Positions 51,665-60,761 of a stretch of 64,000 nt of DNA are shown here, piece after piece. The DNA lies in the NCBI GenBank assembly GCA_023443745.1, contig JAEZTB010000060.1:46781-110780 (forward strand). Reading direction: 5' to 3'. The notes under the pieces are model-generated. The model did not search any database. It was given only the letters and a program-made list of their open reading frames with translations, and had not been told where the DNA came from. The first letter of the stretch is position 1. Each line of letters begins with the position of its first letter. This DNA comes from Bacillota bacterium (GTDB taxonomy: Bacteria; Bacillota; Clostridia; DSM-8532). The translations under genes and the position numbers were made by a program.

Positions 51665-52876
51665 ATGAAATATATACTTGTTCTTGGTGACGGCATGGCT
51701 GATTGGCCCATTGAGGAACTCGGGGGTAAGACACCCCTTGAGGTAGCACATAAGCCAAACATGGATCAATTAAGCAAAAGTGCTGATCTAGGCTTGGTTC
51801 ATACTGTTCCGCTCGGTCTGCCTGCAGGAAGTGATGTGGCTAATCTTTCGGTTTTTGGCTTTGATCCCAGGGCCTATTACACGGGGCGCTCTCCCCTGGA
51901 AGCAATCAGTATGGGGATAAAGCTCCATGCAGAAGATACTGCCCTTCGGTGTAACCTGGTTACTCTTAGTAATGAAGAAGCTTTTGAAGAGCGCATCATG
52001 ATAGACTACAGCGCCGGAGAAATCACCACCGAGGAATCAACCGAGCTCATGCGTACTGTGGCTGGGATACTTAACAAAGAAGGTCTCGCCTTTTTTCCCG
52101 GTATCAGCTATCGCCACTGTCTGATTTGGAAAAATGGCCCTATGGACATCTCGCTTACACCACCCCATGACATCTCAGGACAGAAAATTTCAAGCCATCT
52201 CCCTAAGGGACCCGGGAATGAAATTGCCTTGAACCTTATGAAGAAAAGTAGCTCTCTTTTAAAGAATCATCCAGTCAATATACGACGGATGGCTAAGGGA
52301 TTGAATCCGGCCACCTCCATCTGGCTCTGGGGTCAGGGAAAGAAGCCCCAAGTTCCCCTCTTTGTAGAAAAATATGGGCTCTGTGGTTCCGTTATCTCTG
52401 CTGTGGATTTAATTAAAGGAATTGGAATCGCATCGGGTATGAAATCCGTCGATGTAAAGGGAGCAACAGGTAACATCCACACCAATTTCAAGGGTAAGGC
52501 CGATGCAGCTCTGAAAGAACTGAGAGAAGGCCGTGACTTTGTCTATATTCATATTGAAGCCCCCGACGAATGTGGTCATCAGGGGCAGCTTAAAGATAAG
52601 ATCCGCGCGATAGAGCTTATAGATTCTGAGGTACTGGGCACCCTGCTAAAAGGCTTGGAAGTTATGGGAGATTATCGGTTGATGATTTTGCCAGACCATC
52701 CGACACCTATTTCAACTAAAACCCATTGCTCTGATCCCGTCCCTTTTCTGATATACGATTGCCGAAAGCCAGAGGTCGTAAACCCCGAACGGATATACTC
52801 AGAAGCCTGCGCCAGAGCTACCGGATTAAATATAGCAGAAGGTCATACCCTTATGGATAAGTTTTTAGAGTTATAA
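51665..52876 (+). CDS. apgM: Cofactor-independent phosphoglycerate mutase, archaeal-type (ApgM)
   Basis: 403 residues of the 2,3-bisphosphoglycerate-independent archaeal-type phosphoglycerate mutase family. Key segments: VLGDGMADWPIEELGGKTPLE (metal D/G-D pattern), AGSDVANLSVFGFDPRAYYTGRSPLEA with the likely catalytic serine, and C-terminal EAPDECGHQG and LPDHPTPISTKTHC with metal ligands. Interconverts 3- and 2-phosphoglycerate in glycolysis. AGGGGGCTCCT precedes the ATG. The clostridial homologues often lie near amino-acid genes as homoserine kinase alternatives; here no such partner. Confidence 0.88.
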   Translation: MKYILVLGDGMADWPIEELGGKTPLEVAHKPNMDQLSKSADLGLVHTVPLGLPAGSDVANLSVFGFDPRAYYTGRSPLEAISMGIKLHAEDTALRCNLVTLSNEEAFEERIMIDYSAGEITTEESTELMRTVAGILNKEGLAFFPGISYRHCLIWKNGPMDISLTPPHDISGQKISSHLPKGPGNEIALNLMKKSSSLLKNHPVNIRRMAKGLNPATSIWLWGQGKKPQVPLFVEKYGLCGSVISAVDLIKGIGIASGMKSVDVKGATGNIHTNFKGKADAALKELREGRDFVYIHIEAPDECGHQGQLKDKIRAIELIDSEVLGTLLKGLEVMGDYRLMILPDHPTPISTKTHCSDPVPFLIYDCRKPEVVNPERIYSEACARATGLNIAEGHTLMDKFLEL

Positions 52877-52887
52877 TCCTATAGAAA

Positions 52888-52920
52888 ACAAGAGGCCAGC
52901 CAGATTTGGCGGCCCCTTGT
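52888..52920. terminator. Bidirectional terminator between apgM and the dockerin-like gene
   Basis: Arms ACAAGAGGCC and GGCCCCTTGT with inner GCC/GGC pairing, between two convergent stop codons. It lacks long T runs. Confidence 0.55.
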
Positions 52921-52935
52921 CTGTATGAAAACGGG

Positions 52936-54012
52936 TTAAGGCTTCTGGTGCGTACCCATAGGTCCCTTCATCGGCTTTTTACCTTTATCATCACAGGACC
53001 AGTTTTTGCCCATTTTCCCGGGATTCTTTTCTTTTTGGATTTCTTCTTTAATGAGCTTGAGATCTATAACATTGATAACACCATCTTTGTTTAAATCATA
53101 AGCTTCCACATATTTCTTTTTAGACCCCATAGCCCGGGCTACAAGTATCATATCCTTCACGTCCACTCGGCCATCATTATTTAAATCAAATTTGGTAACC
53201 GGAGTTACAGGATCGGTTATTTTCTTAGCAAGCACTATATTGATGTTGGAACGGTTTCCACCGCTGACATCCACTTTAGTTGCGTCGGAAGCTTTTATTG
53301 CTGTACCTGTAGTACTGTACCAGCCTTGCTTTTCATAATCTGCCGCCTTTGTATTGTACATGACAATATAGCTGGCAGTGGTAACAGTTGTGGGAACCTT
53401 CAAATCATAAGCGATTGCTGCATTGGTGATATTGACTTTTGCTACCGCCTCGAAATCATCATGGGTTCCGTCTGAAAGTCCATTTGTCTTGGCGCTTACA
53501 TCAACTTCCACAGCCTGTTGTGTAGTGGTATAGACTGGTAAGCCAACCGTACCGGAAATTCTGGATGCCTTTAGTGGGGTGATGACCAGACCGGAAACGC
53601 CGCCTTCATGGAATTGCATCTGCCCTTCCCTGTAATACTGCATACCGCTCAATGCATAATAGCCCTTGTGCCAATATTGGGATGTTTCCGGAAGTGAGTA
53701 TCCCAGTTTGAATTTTGCATTAGATGAACCAGTAAAAGGAATATCCCAACTGAAGGATGCTTCATGGGTTCCCTTCATCAATACGATGACAGAAGTAGCC
53801 GTAAAGTCGTCCGCAGGGTCTGTAGTACCTTTGTCGGAACGGTATTCCAGCGTAAGAGACAAGTTGCCATCTGGTACAACGTCATTTTCGGGAAGAACTA
53901 TTTTTCCTTCAATCCTGAATGTTGGCAATGAATCAGCGAATACCGGAACTGAGATTATTGATGCCAATAATGCAATAACGATCATTAAAGACAGTACTGA
54001 TTTCTTTTTCAT
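52936..54012 (-). CDS. Secreted dockerin-like calcium-repeat protein
   Basis: 358 residues. Signal peptide (MKKKSVLSLMIVIALLASII ... VFA, cleavage near 26). Residues 27-260 are beta-rich, with two related segments of unknown family. Residues 270-330 hold two EF-hand-like dockerin repeats, DLNNDGRVDVKDMILVARAM and DLNKDGVINVIDLKLIKEEI, about 30 residues apart, the type I dockerin layout. A basic Gly/Lys/Met/His-rich tail follows. A cohesin partner is not in the window. May attach to a cell-surface scaffold if one exists. GAAAGGGG precedes the ATG. Confidence 0.75.
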   Translation of the reverse strand: MKKKSVLSLMIVIALLASIISVPVFADSLPTFRIEGKIVLPENDVVPDGNLSLTLEYRSDKGTTDPADDFTATSVIVLMKGTHEASFSWDIPFTGSSNAKFKLGYSLPETSQYWHKGYYALSGMQYYREGQMQFHEGGVSGLVITPLKASRISGTVGLPVYTTTQQAVEVDVSAKTNGLSDGTHDDFEAVAKVNITNAAIAYDLKVPTTVTTASYIVMYNTKAADYEKQGWYSTTGTAIKASDATKVDVSGGNRSNINIVLAKKITDPVTPVTKFDLNNDGRVDVKDMILVARAMGSKKKYVEAYDLNKDGVINVIDLKLIKEEIQKEKNPGKMGKNWSCDDKGKKPMKGPMGTHQKP

Positions 54013-54182
54013 AATAAATCCCCTTTCTTTAGATGCTTTCGAAACACATCCGTTACCTAAAGATTACCACATAATACCCAATTACGCGGTTTCAGTTCCT
54101 TATCATGTTTGTGGAAAAAGCGTTGTGCCATTTCAACTATATATCAATTTTATGTAAAATGAGTAAAATAGCTGACCCTCGT

Positions 54183-54233
54183 AAAAAAGGAGCTGTTGGA
54201 GTGATTCTTCACTTCCAAACAGCCCCTGAATCT
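54183..54233 (-). terminator. Terminator after the PP2C-LysM gene
   Basis: GGGGCTGTTTGGA and TCCAACAGCTCC arms (54189-54226) followed by six T on the minus strand, just past the stop at 54244. Confidence 0.8.
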
Positions 54234-54243
54234 TTTGATCTTT

Positions 54244-55593
54244 CTATTGTGCCATCAAGACTTCCTTAGGAGGTATCTTGATGACCTGATCAATCTTGAT
54301 CTTGTTAGGATCACTGATGTTATTATAAGCACATACCTTGCTGACTAAATCGGTATTGCCATAGTACTTTCTGACGATAGAGTTTATATTCTCTCCTGAT
54401 TTAACAACGTGATTGATAATCTCACCTGCATCAGGGGTAGGAGTAGGGGTAGCTTCTCCGGGATTGTCGGTAGGCTCACCGGTGGGAGTCTCTCCATCGG
54501 GAGTACCAGTGGGCGTAGCCGATGCACTGATAGTAGGTGTAGGCGTAGGTGTAGTTATATTGCTCTTCCCAGTATTCATTAACGAATTGATGATCAGGTA
54601 CAAGAACCCAAAGAGTACGATAACAGTTAATATAACCAACACAGAGAAAACAACACTCTGATATTTATTAGCGCTTCGTTTATTGTATTTATAGGTTACA
54701 GCAGGAGCTTTGTTAAGCTTTTCAACCTTGGCCTTCATAGACTGTTGCGTCTGCTGACGGGGAGGCGCTTTTCTTGATGGCCCCTGCCCCTCGATAATCT
54801 TCTCAACCTGCACTACCAATGCTGTTAAATCGCCATTGGACTTGCGTTTCATGGCTTCATCCACCAAACGGAATGCAATATAACCGCTATCACTTCGAAG
54901 CGCCAGCATGTCTTCTATCTTTTCTTCACCCAGCGCTTCTAACAGACCGTCGCTCAGGAGTATAAAAGAATCCCCTTCCTGAAGGTCATAAATATCCGAA
55001 ACAATAACACTTCCATTATTTTCGTCACTGGGGGTCTCTATTTCATCCGGCTCTTCTTCTTCTTCATAGATTTTTGCATCAATCATGCGCTTGGCTTTGG
55101 TTGTTTCAGAAGCTAAAGGCCTGAACATGCCGTCACGCATCATATAAATCCGACCGTTACCGCCTGTCAATGCCACAAATTGACTGTCGGACAGGAGCAA
55201 ACCTGAAAAACCCAGATTCCAGCGCGAATCGGTCACTGGAACCCTATTCATTTCAAGGATGCTCGACAAGAGCCTCTCAGTATCGTTAACACGGGATTCC
55301 AAATCTGTCGCCTTGTCAGTTATGTCCCCGCCATTAACAGTGATTTTCTCATGAAACCTTCCTATTTCCTTGAGAATAGATACATTGGTATCCTCGCCGG
55401 GATCCTCAATAATCATATTGTCAGAAACGGCAAAAAGATACTCAGAACCTCTATTTTCCATTGAAGCCTGTACATTATCGATGTGATGCTCAGATGAAAA
55501 TTTACCGTTCATGTAGAAGGTATTGGTGTTGTTCGTTCTTCCGTATCCAATACGGGAATAGACACAAGAATTTACCTTGATCACGCTACTCAT
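54244..55593 (-). CDS. Membrane PP2C-like phosphatase with extracellular LysM domain
   Basis: 449 residues. Residues 1-260 are a PP2C-like fold with the metal-binding aspartate in FAVSDNMI and the second in ILLSDGLLEAL. One membrane segment (about 330-355, VVFSVLVILTVIVLFGFLYL) is followed by a Thr/Pro-rich linker (TPTPTPTISASATPTG...) and a C-terminal LysM domain (VVKSGENINSIVRKYYGNTD ... IDQVIKIPP). The phosphatase is in the cytoplasm and LysM should contact peptidoglycan outside. The N-terminal metal motif is unlike classical DGHGG, so activity is not certain. GAGGAGAATCCA precedes the ATG. Confidence 0.83.
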   Translation of the reverse strand: MSSVIKVNSCVYSRIGYGRTNNTNTFYMNGKFSSEHHIDNVQASMENRGSEYLFAVSDNMIIEDPGEDTNVSILKEIGRFHEKITVNGGDITDKATDLESRVNDTERLLSSILEMNRVPVTDSRWNLGFSGLLLSDSQFVALTGGNGRIYMMRDGMFRPLASETTKAKRMIDAKIYEEEEEPDEIETPSDENNGSVIVSDIYDLQEGDSFILLSDGLLEALGEEKIEDMLALRSDSGYIAFRLVDEAMKRKSNGDLTALVVQVEKIIEGQGPSRKAPPRQQTQQSMKAKVEKLNKAPAVTYKYNKRSANKYQSVVFSVLVILTVIVLFGFLYLIINSLMNTGKSNITTPTPTPTISASATPTGTPDGETPTGEPTDNPGEATPTPTPDAGEIINHVVKSGENINSIVRKYYGNTDLVSKVCAYNNISDPNKIKIDQVIKIPPKEVLMAQ

Positions 55594-55650
55594 TGGATTC
55601 TCCTCTTTTCGACATGACTCGCGCCATTATTCATCACTATTTATGACATC

Positions 55651-55680
55651 ATGATACCATAATCGAGTCTTATCTTTCAA
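55651..55680 (-). promoter_or_regulatory. Probable promoter of the PP2C-LysM gene
   Basis: TTGAAA (55675-55680), 18-base spacer, TATCAT (55651-55656) on the minus strand. Confidence 0.4.
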
Positions 55681-55706
55681 CAACTTGGAAAAATTACTTA
55701 CCTTTA

Positions 55707-55735
55707 TTGACAAAGTTTATGCGGGATTATATACT
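55707..55735 (+). promoter_or_regulatory. Sigma-A promoter of pflB
   Basis: TTGACA (55707-55712), 17-base spacer, TATACT (55730-55735), upstream of the ZTP riboswitch. Confidence 0.82.
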
Positions 55736-55758
55736 CACTTCATAAGTGGAATTTAAGA

Positions 55759-55863
55759 TTATCATACGACTGGCGGATAGGGAAAACCCTGGGGGAGTAT
55801 GATAAAAGCGCGCCGACCGCCTGGGCATAAATACTTTAAAGTGTTGTGCTCAGGCGTTTTTAT
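55759..55863 (+). promoter_or_regulatory. ZTP (pfl motif) riboswitch upstream of pflB
   Basis: P1 arms TTATCATAC (55759-55767) and GTATGATAA (55797-55805) enclose GACTGGCG and CCTGGGGGAG, the conserved 5-prime half. The 3-prime half carries CCGCCTGGGC (55817-55826), the diagnostic pfl-motif block. That block is also an arm of a terminator (GCCTGGGCA / TGCTCAGGC, then GTTTTTATTT). Binding of ZTP/ZMP by this class prevents termination. It lies about 40 bases before pflB, a known gene association. Confidence 0.95.
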
Positions 55864-55900
55864 TTGCCCTCTGCATGACACCATAAACAAGGGGGTTTTT

Positions 55901-58129
55901 ATGACGACGCATGATGATTTTAAACCTGGGAAATGGCAGTCTGCCATTGATGTTCAAGACTTTATTTCCAAGAATTACACGCCTTACGATGGGGATGACA
56001 GCTTTCTAGACGGATCGACAAAAAGGACCAAAAAGCTATGGAAAAAGTGCCAAGAGCTACTAAAAACAGAGCTGGCTCATAACGGAGTTTTAGATATTGA
56101 TGTGGAAACAATATCCGGCATTTTAAGCTTCAAGCCCGGCTATCTGGATAGAGAAAACGAGGTTATAGTAGGGCTTCAGACTGACAAGCCCCTTAAAAGA
56201 TCGGTTAACCCGTTTGGGGGCATCAGATTGGTCAAAAAGGCCTGTGATGCGTATGGCCATAAGCTTTCCGATTCCGTTTCCGAAGCCTTTTCATCTGTAC
56301 GCAAGACCCATAACGACGGTGTATTTCAGGCCTATACCCGTCAGATGAAGCAAGCCCGTCATTATGGTGTTATCACAGGCCTTCCCGACGCCTACGGGAG
56401 AGGTCGTATCATTGGAGATTACCGCCGTGTGGCCCTCTATGGCTTAAGCCGGCTCATAGAAGAAAAGCAAAAAGACCTTGACCTTCTTTCGGACAGAGAA
56501 ATGTCCGACGAGACCATCAGACTCCGTGAGGAAGTCAGTGATCAAATTAAGGCCTTGAATGATCTCGCGCTCATGGGTGATTCCTATGGCATTGATTTGA
56601 GAGGACCTGCACAGAATGCCTTTGAGGCGGTTCAATGGACCTACATGGCCTTTTTGGGAGCCATGCGTCAGACCAATGGTGCAGCAAACTCCATAGGCCG
56701 TTTAAATACATTTCTTGATATTTTCATTGAGAGAGATCTTATAAGAGGCCTCATCACCGAAGAAGGCGCCCAGGAGCTCATTGATCAACTTGTCATCAAA
56801 TTCAGGCTCATTCGTCACTTAAGAACACCTGAGTACAATGAGCTTTTTGCCGGAGATCCGGTATGGATTACCGAAGCTCTTGGCGGAATGGGTGATGACG
56901 GGCGGCATCGAGTGACCAAAACCTCCTACCGGTTTTTGCAGACCCTCATCAATCTTGGTCCTGCACCTGAGCCCAATCTGACCGTACTGTGGTCGGCCCG
57001 CCTGCCAAAAGCCTTTAAAGCTTTCTGTTCAGGGATTTCCATAAAAACCAGTGCCATCCAGTATGAAAATGACGAGCTCATGCAGCCCGTATTTGGGGAT
57101 GATTATGGCATCTCCTGCTGTGTCTCAGCCATGGCGCTGGGAAAGGACATGCAATTCTTCGGTGCCCGATGCAACCTCCCTAAACTGCTTCTTCTGGCCT
57201 TAAACGGCGGCCGGGATGAATTGACGGGAGAATGGGCGGCACCGGAGTCCGAGCCCTATCCCCATGAAATTCTGGAGTACGATGAGATCATAGCCCGTTT
57301 TAAGCACTACCAAGATTGGCTGGTTGACCTTTATGTAAAAACGATGAATATTATCCACTACATGCATGATAAATACGCCTATGAAAGCCTTATGATGGCC
57401 CTGCACGACACTGACGTCCGCCGGTATATGGCTTTTGGCGTGGCAGGCTTGAGCGTTCTTACAGATTCCTTCAGTGCCATCCGCTATGCCAAGGTCAGGG
57501 CAAAAAGAAACCAAAACGGCCTTATTACAGACTTTGAAATTGAAGGCCAATATCCTGAGTTCGGAAATGACGACGACCGTGTTGATCAAATTGCCGTTGA
57601 TCTGGTTCAAGGCTTTATCGATGATCTTAAAAAGCATAAAACCTATCGTAACGCAGAACATACCCTCTCGGTTCTTACCATAACCTCCAATGTGGTTTAT
57701 GGTAAAAAAACAGGGGCAACCCCCGATGGGCGCAAAGCCGGTGAGTCCTTTGCACCCGGTGCAAATCCCATGCATGGAAGGGATAAATCGGGGGCGTTGG
57801 CTGTATTGAACTCGGCGGCCAAGATCCCCTACTCGGCCTGCAGGGATGGCATATCCCTTACCCTCTCCCTCATTCCTAAAACCTTGGGCAAGGAGGAAAA
57901 AAACAGTCTGACCAATTTCATAGCTCTTCTGGACGGCTTTTTTTCTCAAGGAGGGCATCATATTAACATGAATGTCCTTGATCGTGAAACCCTTATTGAA
58001 GCCATGGAAAACCCTTCCAAGTATCCCCAGCTGACAGTAAGAGTATCAGGCTATGCCGTCAACTTTAACCGTCTGACAAGAGCACAGCAAAAAGAGGTTA
58101 TCTCCCGAAGCTTCCATGAAGCGATTTGA
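55901..58129 (+). CDS. pflB: Pyruvate formate-lyase
   Basis: 742-residue glycyl-radical enzyme. It cleaves pyruvate with CoA to acetyl-CoA and formate. Catalytic cysteine pair C406-C407 in ISCCVSAM and the glycyl-radical segment RVSGYAVNF with G at about 717 are visible. The ATG at 55901 is used because AAGGGGGTTTTT precedes it; a longer in-frame reading would start inside the riboswitch. pflA follows 14 bases after. Control is by the ZTP riboswitch. Confidence 0.97.
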   Translation: MTTHDDFKPGKWQSAIDVQDFISKNYTPYDGDDSFLDGSTKRTKKLWKKCQELLKTELAHNGVLDIDVETISGILSFKPGYLDRENEVIVGLQTDKPLKRSVNPFGGIRLVKKACDAYGHKLSDSVSEAFSSVRKTHNDGVFQAYTRQMKQARHYGVITGLPDAYGRGRIIGDYRRVALYGLSRLIEEKQKDLDLLSDREMSDETIRLREEVSDQIKALNDLALMGDSYGIDLRGPAQNAFEAVQWTYMAFLGAMRQTNGAANSIGRLNTFLDIFIERDLIRGLITEEGAQELIDQLVIKFRLIRHLRTPEYNELFAGDPVWITEALGGMGDDGRHRVTKTSYRFLQTLINLGPAPEPNLTVLWSARLPKAFKAFCSGISIKTSAIQYENDELMQPVFGDDYGISCCVSAMALGKDMQFFGARCNLPKLLLLALNGGRDELTGEWAAPESEPYPHEILEYDEIIARFKHYQDWLVDLYVKTMNIIHYMHDKYAYESLMMALHDTDVRRYMAFGVAGLSVLTDSFSAIRYAKVRAKRNQNGLITDFEIEGQYPEFGNDDDRVDQIAVDLVQGFIDDLKKHKTYRNAEHTLSVLTITSNVVYGKKTGATPDGRKAGESFAPGANPMHGRDKSGALAVLNSAAKIPYSACRDGISLTLSLIPKTLGKEEKNSLTNFIALLDGFFSQGGHHINMNVLDRETLIEAMENPSKYPQLTVRVSGYAVNFNRLTRAQQKEVISRSFHEAI

Positions 58130-58143
58130 AGGAGGCGCAAGCG

Positions 58144-58860
58144 ATGGAACAAACACTTACCGGGAATATTCATTCCTTTGAATCCTTTGGAACGCTGGAC
58201 GGCCCGGGTATTCGTTCAGTTATCTTTCTTCAGGGCTGCCGTTTACGCTGCCTCTATTGCCATAACCCCGATACCTGGCAGGAAAACGCCGGTACACCCA
58301 TGGCCGCTCAGGCCCTGTTGAACCGTGTCCTTCGTTATAAGCCCTATTTTGAATCCTCAGGTGGTGGTGTAACCGTTTCCGGTGGCGAGCCTCTGCTTCA
58401 AGCGCCATTTGTCGCCGGTCTCTTCCGGCTTTTGAAAAAGGAGAACATCCATACCTGTCTGGATACCAGCGGTTTTAGCCCCAATACCGATCCGGCTCTT
58501 TTAGATGAGCTCTTGGCTTATACGGATTTAGTACTGTTGTCAGTTAAACACATGGATTCTGCTGAGCATTTTAGGCTTACAGGACAAAGCAACCATGAAA
58601 CCCTTGGCTTTGCAAGGCATCTATCAGAGCATCATATCCCGGTCTGGCTTCGATATGTGATAGTACCCGGCTATACCGATGGTCCAGAGGATATAAAAAA
58701 ATTCACAGCTTTCGCGTCCTCACTGACCAATGTCCAAAAAATCGAGTATTTGCCTTTTCATAAAATGGGAGAATATAAATGGCAAGCTTTATGTCTGCCT
58801 TATAGGTTGAAATCCGTCCAGCCCCCAGCCCCGGCTTTTATGGCTGCCTTGCAGATTTAG
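58144..58860 (+). CDS. pflA: Pyruvate formate-lyase activating enzyme
   Basis: 238 residues, radical SAM enzyme. C-x3-C-x2-C in GCRLRCLYCHNPDTW (C32, C36, C39) binds the [4Fe-4S] cluster; SGGGVTVSGGEPLLQ is the SAM-contact region. It generates the glycyl radical in PflB. GAAGGAGGCGCAAGCG between the pflB stop and this ATG supplies the ribosome binding site. Confidence 0.97.
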   Translation: MEQTLTGNIHSFESFGTLDGPGIRSVIFLQGCRLRCLYCHNPDTWQENAGTPMAAQALLNRVLRYKPYFESSGGGVTVSGGEPLLQAPFVAGLFRLLKKENIHTCLDTSGFSPNTDPALLDELLAYTDLVLLSVKHMDSAEHFRLTGQSNHETLGFARHLSEHHIPVWLRYVIVPGYTDGPEDIKKFTAFASSLTNVQKIEYLPFHKMGEYKWQALCLPYRLKSVQPPAPAFMAALQI

Positions 58861-58869
58861 GGGGACTTA

Positions 58870-58898
58870 TTGTCATCCCCATCAGTTTCAAGTATAAT
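58870..58898 (+). promoter_or_regulatory. Sigma-A promoter of the acyl-CoA synthetase gene
   Basis: TTGTCA (58870-58875), 17-base spacer, TATAAT (58893-58898), directly after pflA. The spacer holds one arm of an inverted repeat whose other arm is at the ribosome binding site. Confidence 0.7.
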
Positions 58899-58968
58899 AT
58901 TCTCGTCATACGCATAATAACTATGAAAATATCTTCATTTGTCGAAACTGAAGATGGGGGCTGGAAAG

Positions 58969-60732
58969 ATGGGAAAGGCACGCAGACTTTATGATGTGCG
59001 TAATATCAAGGATCTTAGGGACATGGTTCAGCAAAGCGCTGATATTTACGGAGATTTGGATGCTTTTCTGGTCAAGGACCTAACATCCGGAAAATTAAAG
59101 AATATTTCTTTCCGTCAGTTTCAGAATGAAATTCATTACCTCGGTTCAGCCTTATGCGACTTAGGCCTCAAGGACGGGATGATTTCCATTATCAGCGAAA
59201 ACCGTTATGAATGGTGTCTCTCATATCTGTCCATAACAAACGGCACGGGTGTGGTAGTCCCTCTGGATAAGGAGCTTCCCGAGCACGAGATCCAAAGTCT
59301 GCTAGAACGAAGCGAGTCCTGTGCAGTTCTGTGTTCCAGGAGCTACGTGGATATACTGGTTCAAAATAAGTCAACTCTTCCCCACCTTAAACAAATTATA
59401 TGCTTTGATTATGATAAAAGCGAAAACGGTGTTCTTTCCTTTAATGAATTGCTCCAGTCGGGAAAAGCCCTGGTTGACAAAGGGAAAAGCGCATTTCTTA
59501 AAGCTTCTATTGACCCTGAGGCCATGAGCATGCTTATTTTCACCTCAGGAACCACAGATCAGAGCAAAGGCGTCATGTTAAGCCACAAGAACGTTGTCTC
59601 GGATATGATGGCGGTTTCACAGCTGCTCTATGCCGACAACAACGACCTCATCATGTCCATTCTGCCGCTCCATCATACCTATGAATGTACGGCAGGCTTT
59701 TTAACCATGGTTTATCTGGGTGTTACCCTATGCTTCTGTGAGGGCTTGCGCCATATCACCAAAAACCTTCAGGAATATAAGCCCTCCATGATCATGAGCG
59801 TCCCCCTTATTTTAGAGAATGTGTACACCAAGGTCATCAAAAAAGCACAGAAGGAAAACCGGTACGGTGCCGTCAAATTTGGCATCTTTGCTTCCAGAAC
59901 CCTGATGAAGCTTAATATAGACGTCAGGCGCCAGCTTTTCCACGAGGTGTTGGATAATTTAGGCGGTAACCTTCGCCTGGTCATATCGGGAGCGGCCGCC
60001 CTTAATCCAAAGGTAGCCAAGTCGCTCCGAGCCATGGGCTTTAATATCATGCAGGGTTATGGCCTGACAGAATGCTCCCCCATCGTGTCGGTCAACCGGC
60101 TGGACTGCTTCAAGGACGAATCGGCCGGCTTACCCGTTTCAGGGATTGAAGTTGCCATAGACAACCCCGGTCCTGATGGGATTGGAGAAATAAAGGTAAA
60201 GGGTCCTATCACCATGCTGGGCTATTACAAGAATCCGGAAGCCACCGGGGCAGTACTTCGCGAGGGCTGGCTTCATACCGGGGATAATGGCTATATTGAT
60301 AAAGACGGCTTTATCCATATCTCAGGACGTCAAAAAAATGTTATTGTCACCAAGAACGGCAAAAACATTTTCCCTGAAGACGTGGAGCTCTATCTCAATA
60401 AAAGCGAGTATATTAAAGAATCTCTGGTATATGGTGTGGACAGTGATAATGAAGAAGACACCATCGTTTGTGCCAAGATCGTGCCCAATATGGAGGTACT
60501 GGTCGAAAAATACGGTCAGGTTCCTGTTCCGGATGAGCTTTACAAGATTATCAAGCAAGAGGTTGTAAAGGTCAATAAAAAGCTTTCCTCCTATAAAAAG
60601 ATTAGACATTTTGAAATTCGTGAAGGTGAATTCGAGAAAACGACCACAAAAAAAATCAAACGCCAGGTGGAGCTGGTTTCTCTGAAAACATTGAGCGATA
60701 TGTTTAAGGTTTTTAATAAAAACGGAAGATAA
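58969..60732 (+). CDS. AMP-binding acyl-CoA synthetase family protein
   Basis: About 587 residues of the adenylate-forming (ANL) superfamily, long-chain acyl-CoA synthetase type. P-loop IFTSGTTDQSKGVMLSH (about 200), GYGLTECSP, GWLHTGDNGYIDKDGF and C-terminal lysine in TTTKKIKRQ are all present. It probably activates fatty acids; the chain length is not determinable. Start chosen at ATG 58969 with GGGGG nearby; a TTG at 58939 and an ATG at 58954 are alternatives without better sites. Confidence 0.9.
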   Translation: MGKARRLYDVRNIKDLRDMVQQSADIYGDLDAFLVKDLTSGKLKNISFRQFQNEIHYLGSALCDLGLKDGMISIISENRYEWCLSYLSITNGTGVVVPLDKELPEHEIQSLLERSESCAVLCSRSYVDILVQNKSTLPHLKQIICFDYDKSENGVLSFNELLQSGKALVDKGKSAFLKASIDPEAMSMLIFTSGTTDQSKGVMLSHKNVVSDMMAVSQLLYADNNDLIMSILPLHHTYECTAGFLTMVYLGVTLCFCEGLRHITKNLQEYKPSMIMSVPLILENVYTKVIKKAQKENRYGAVKFGIFASRTLMKLNIDVRRQLFHEVLDNLGGNLRLVISGAAALNPKVAKSLRAMGFNIMQGYGLTECSPIVSVNRLDCFKDESAGLPVSGIEVAIDNPGPDGIGEIKVKGPITMLGYYKNPEATGAVLREGWLHTGDNGYIDKDGFIHISGRQKNVIVTKNGKNIFPEDVELYLNKSEYIKESLVYGVDSDNEEDTIVCAKIVPNMEVLVEKYGQVPVPDELYKIIKQEVVKVNKKLSSYKKIRHFEIREGEFEKTTTKKIKRQVELVSLKTLSDMFKVFNKNGR

Positions 60733-60761
60733 TCAAGACAATTAATGCAAAAGGAGTTCAT

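Noticed and set aside
54400..54600. GGTGTAGG/GGAGTAGG-like repeats that could pass for a tandem DNA repeat.
   Set aside because: They encode the Thr/Pro-rich linker of the PP2C-LysM protein on the minus strand, so the periodicity is from codons.
57200..57961. A 253-codon antisense frame inside pflB.
   Set aside because: It is fully covered by the strongly conserved pflB reading frame, with no ribosome binding site and no protein-like pattern.
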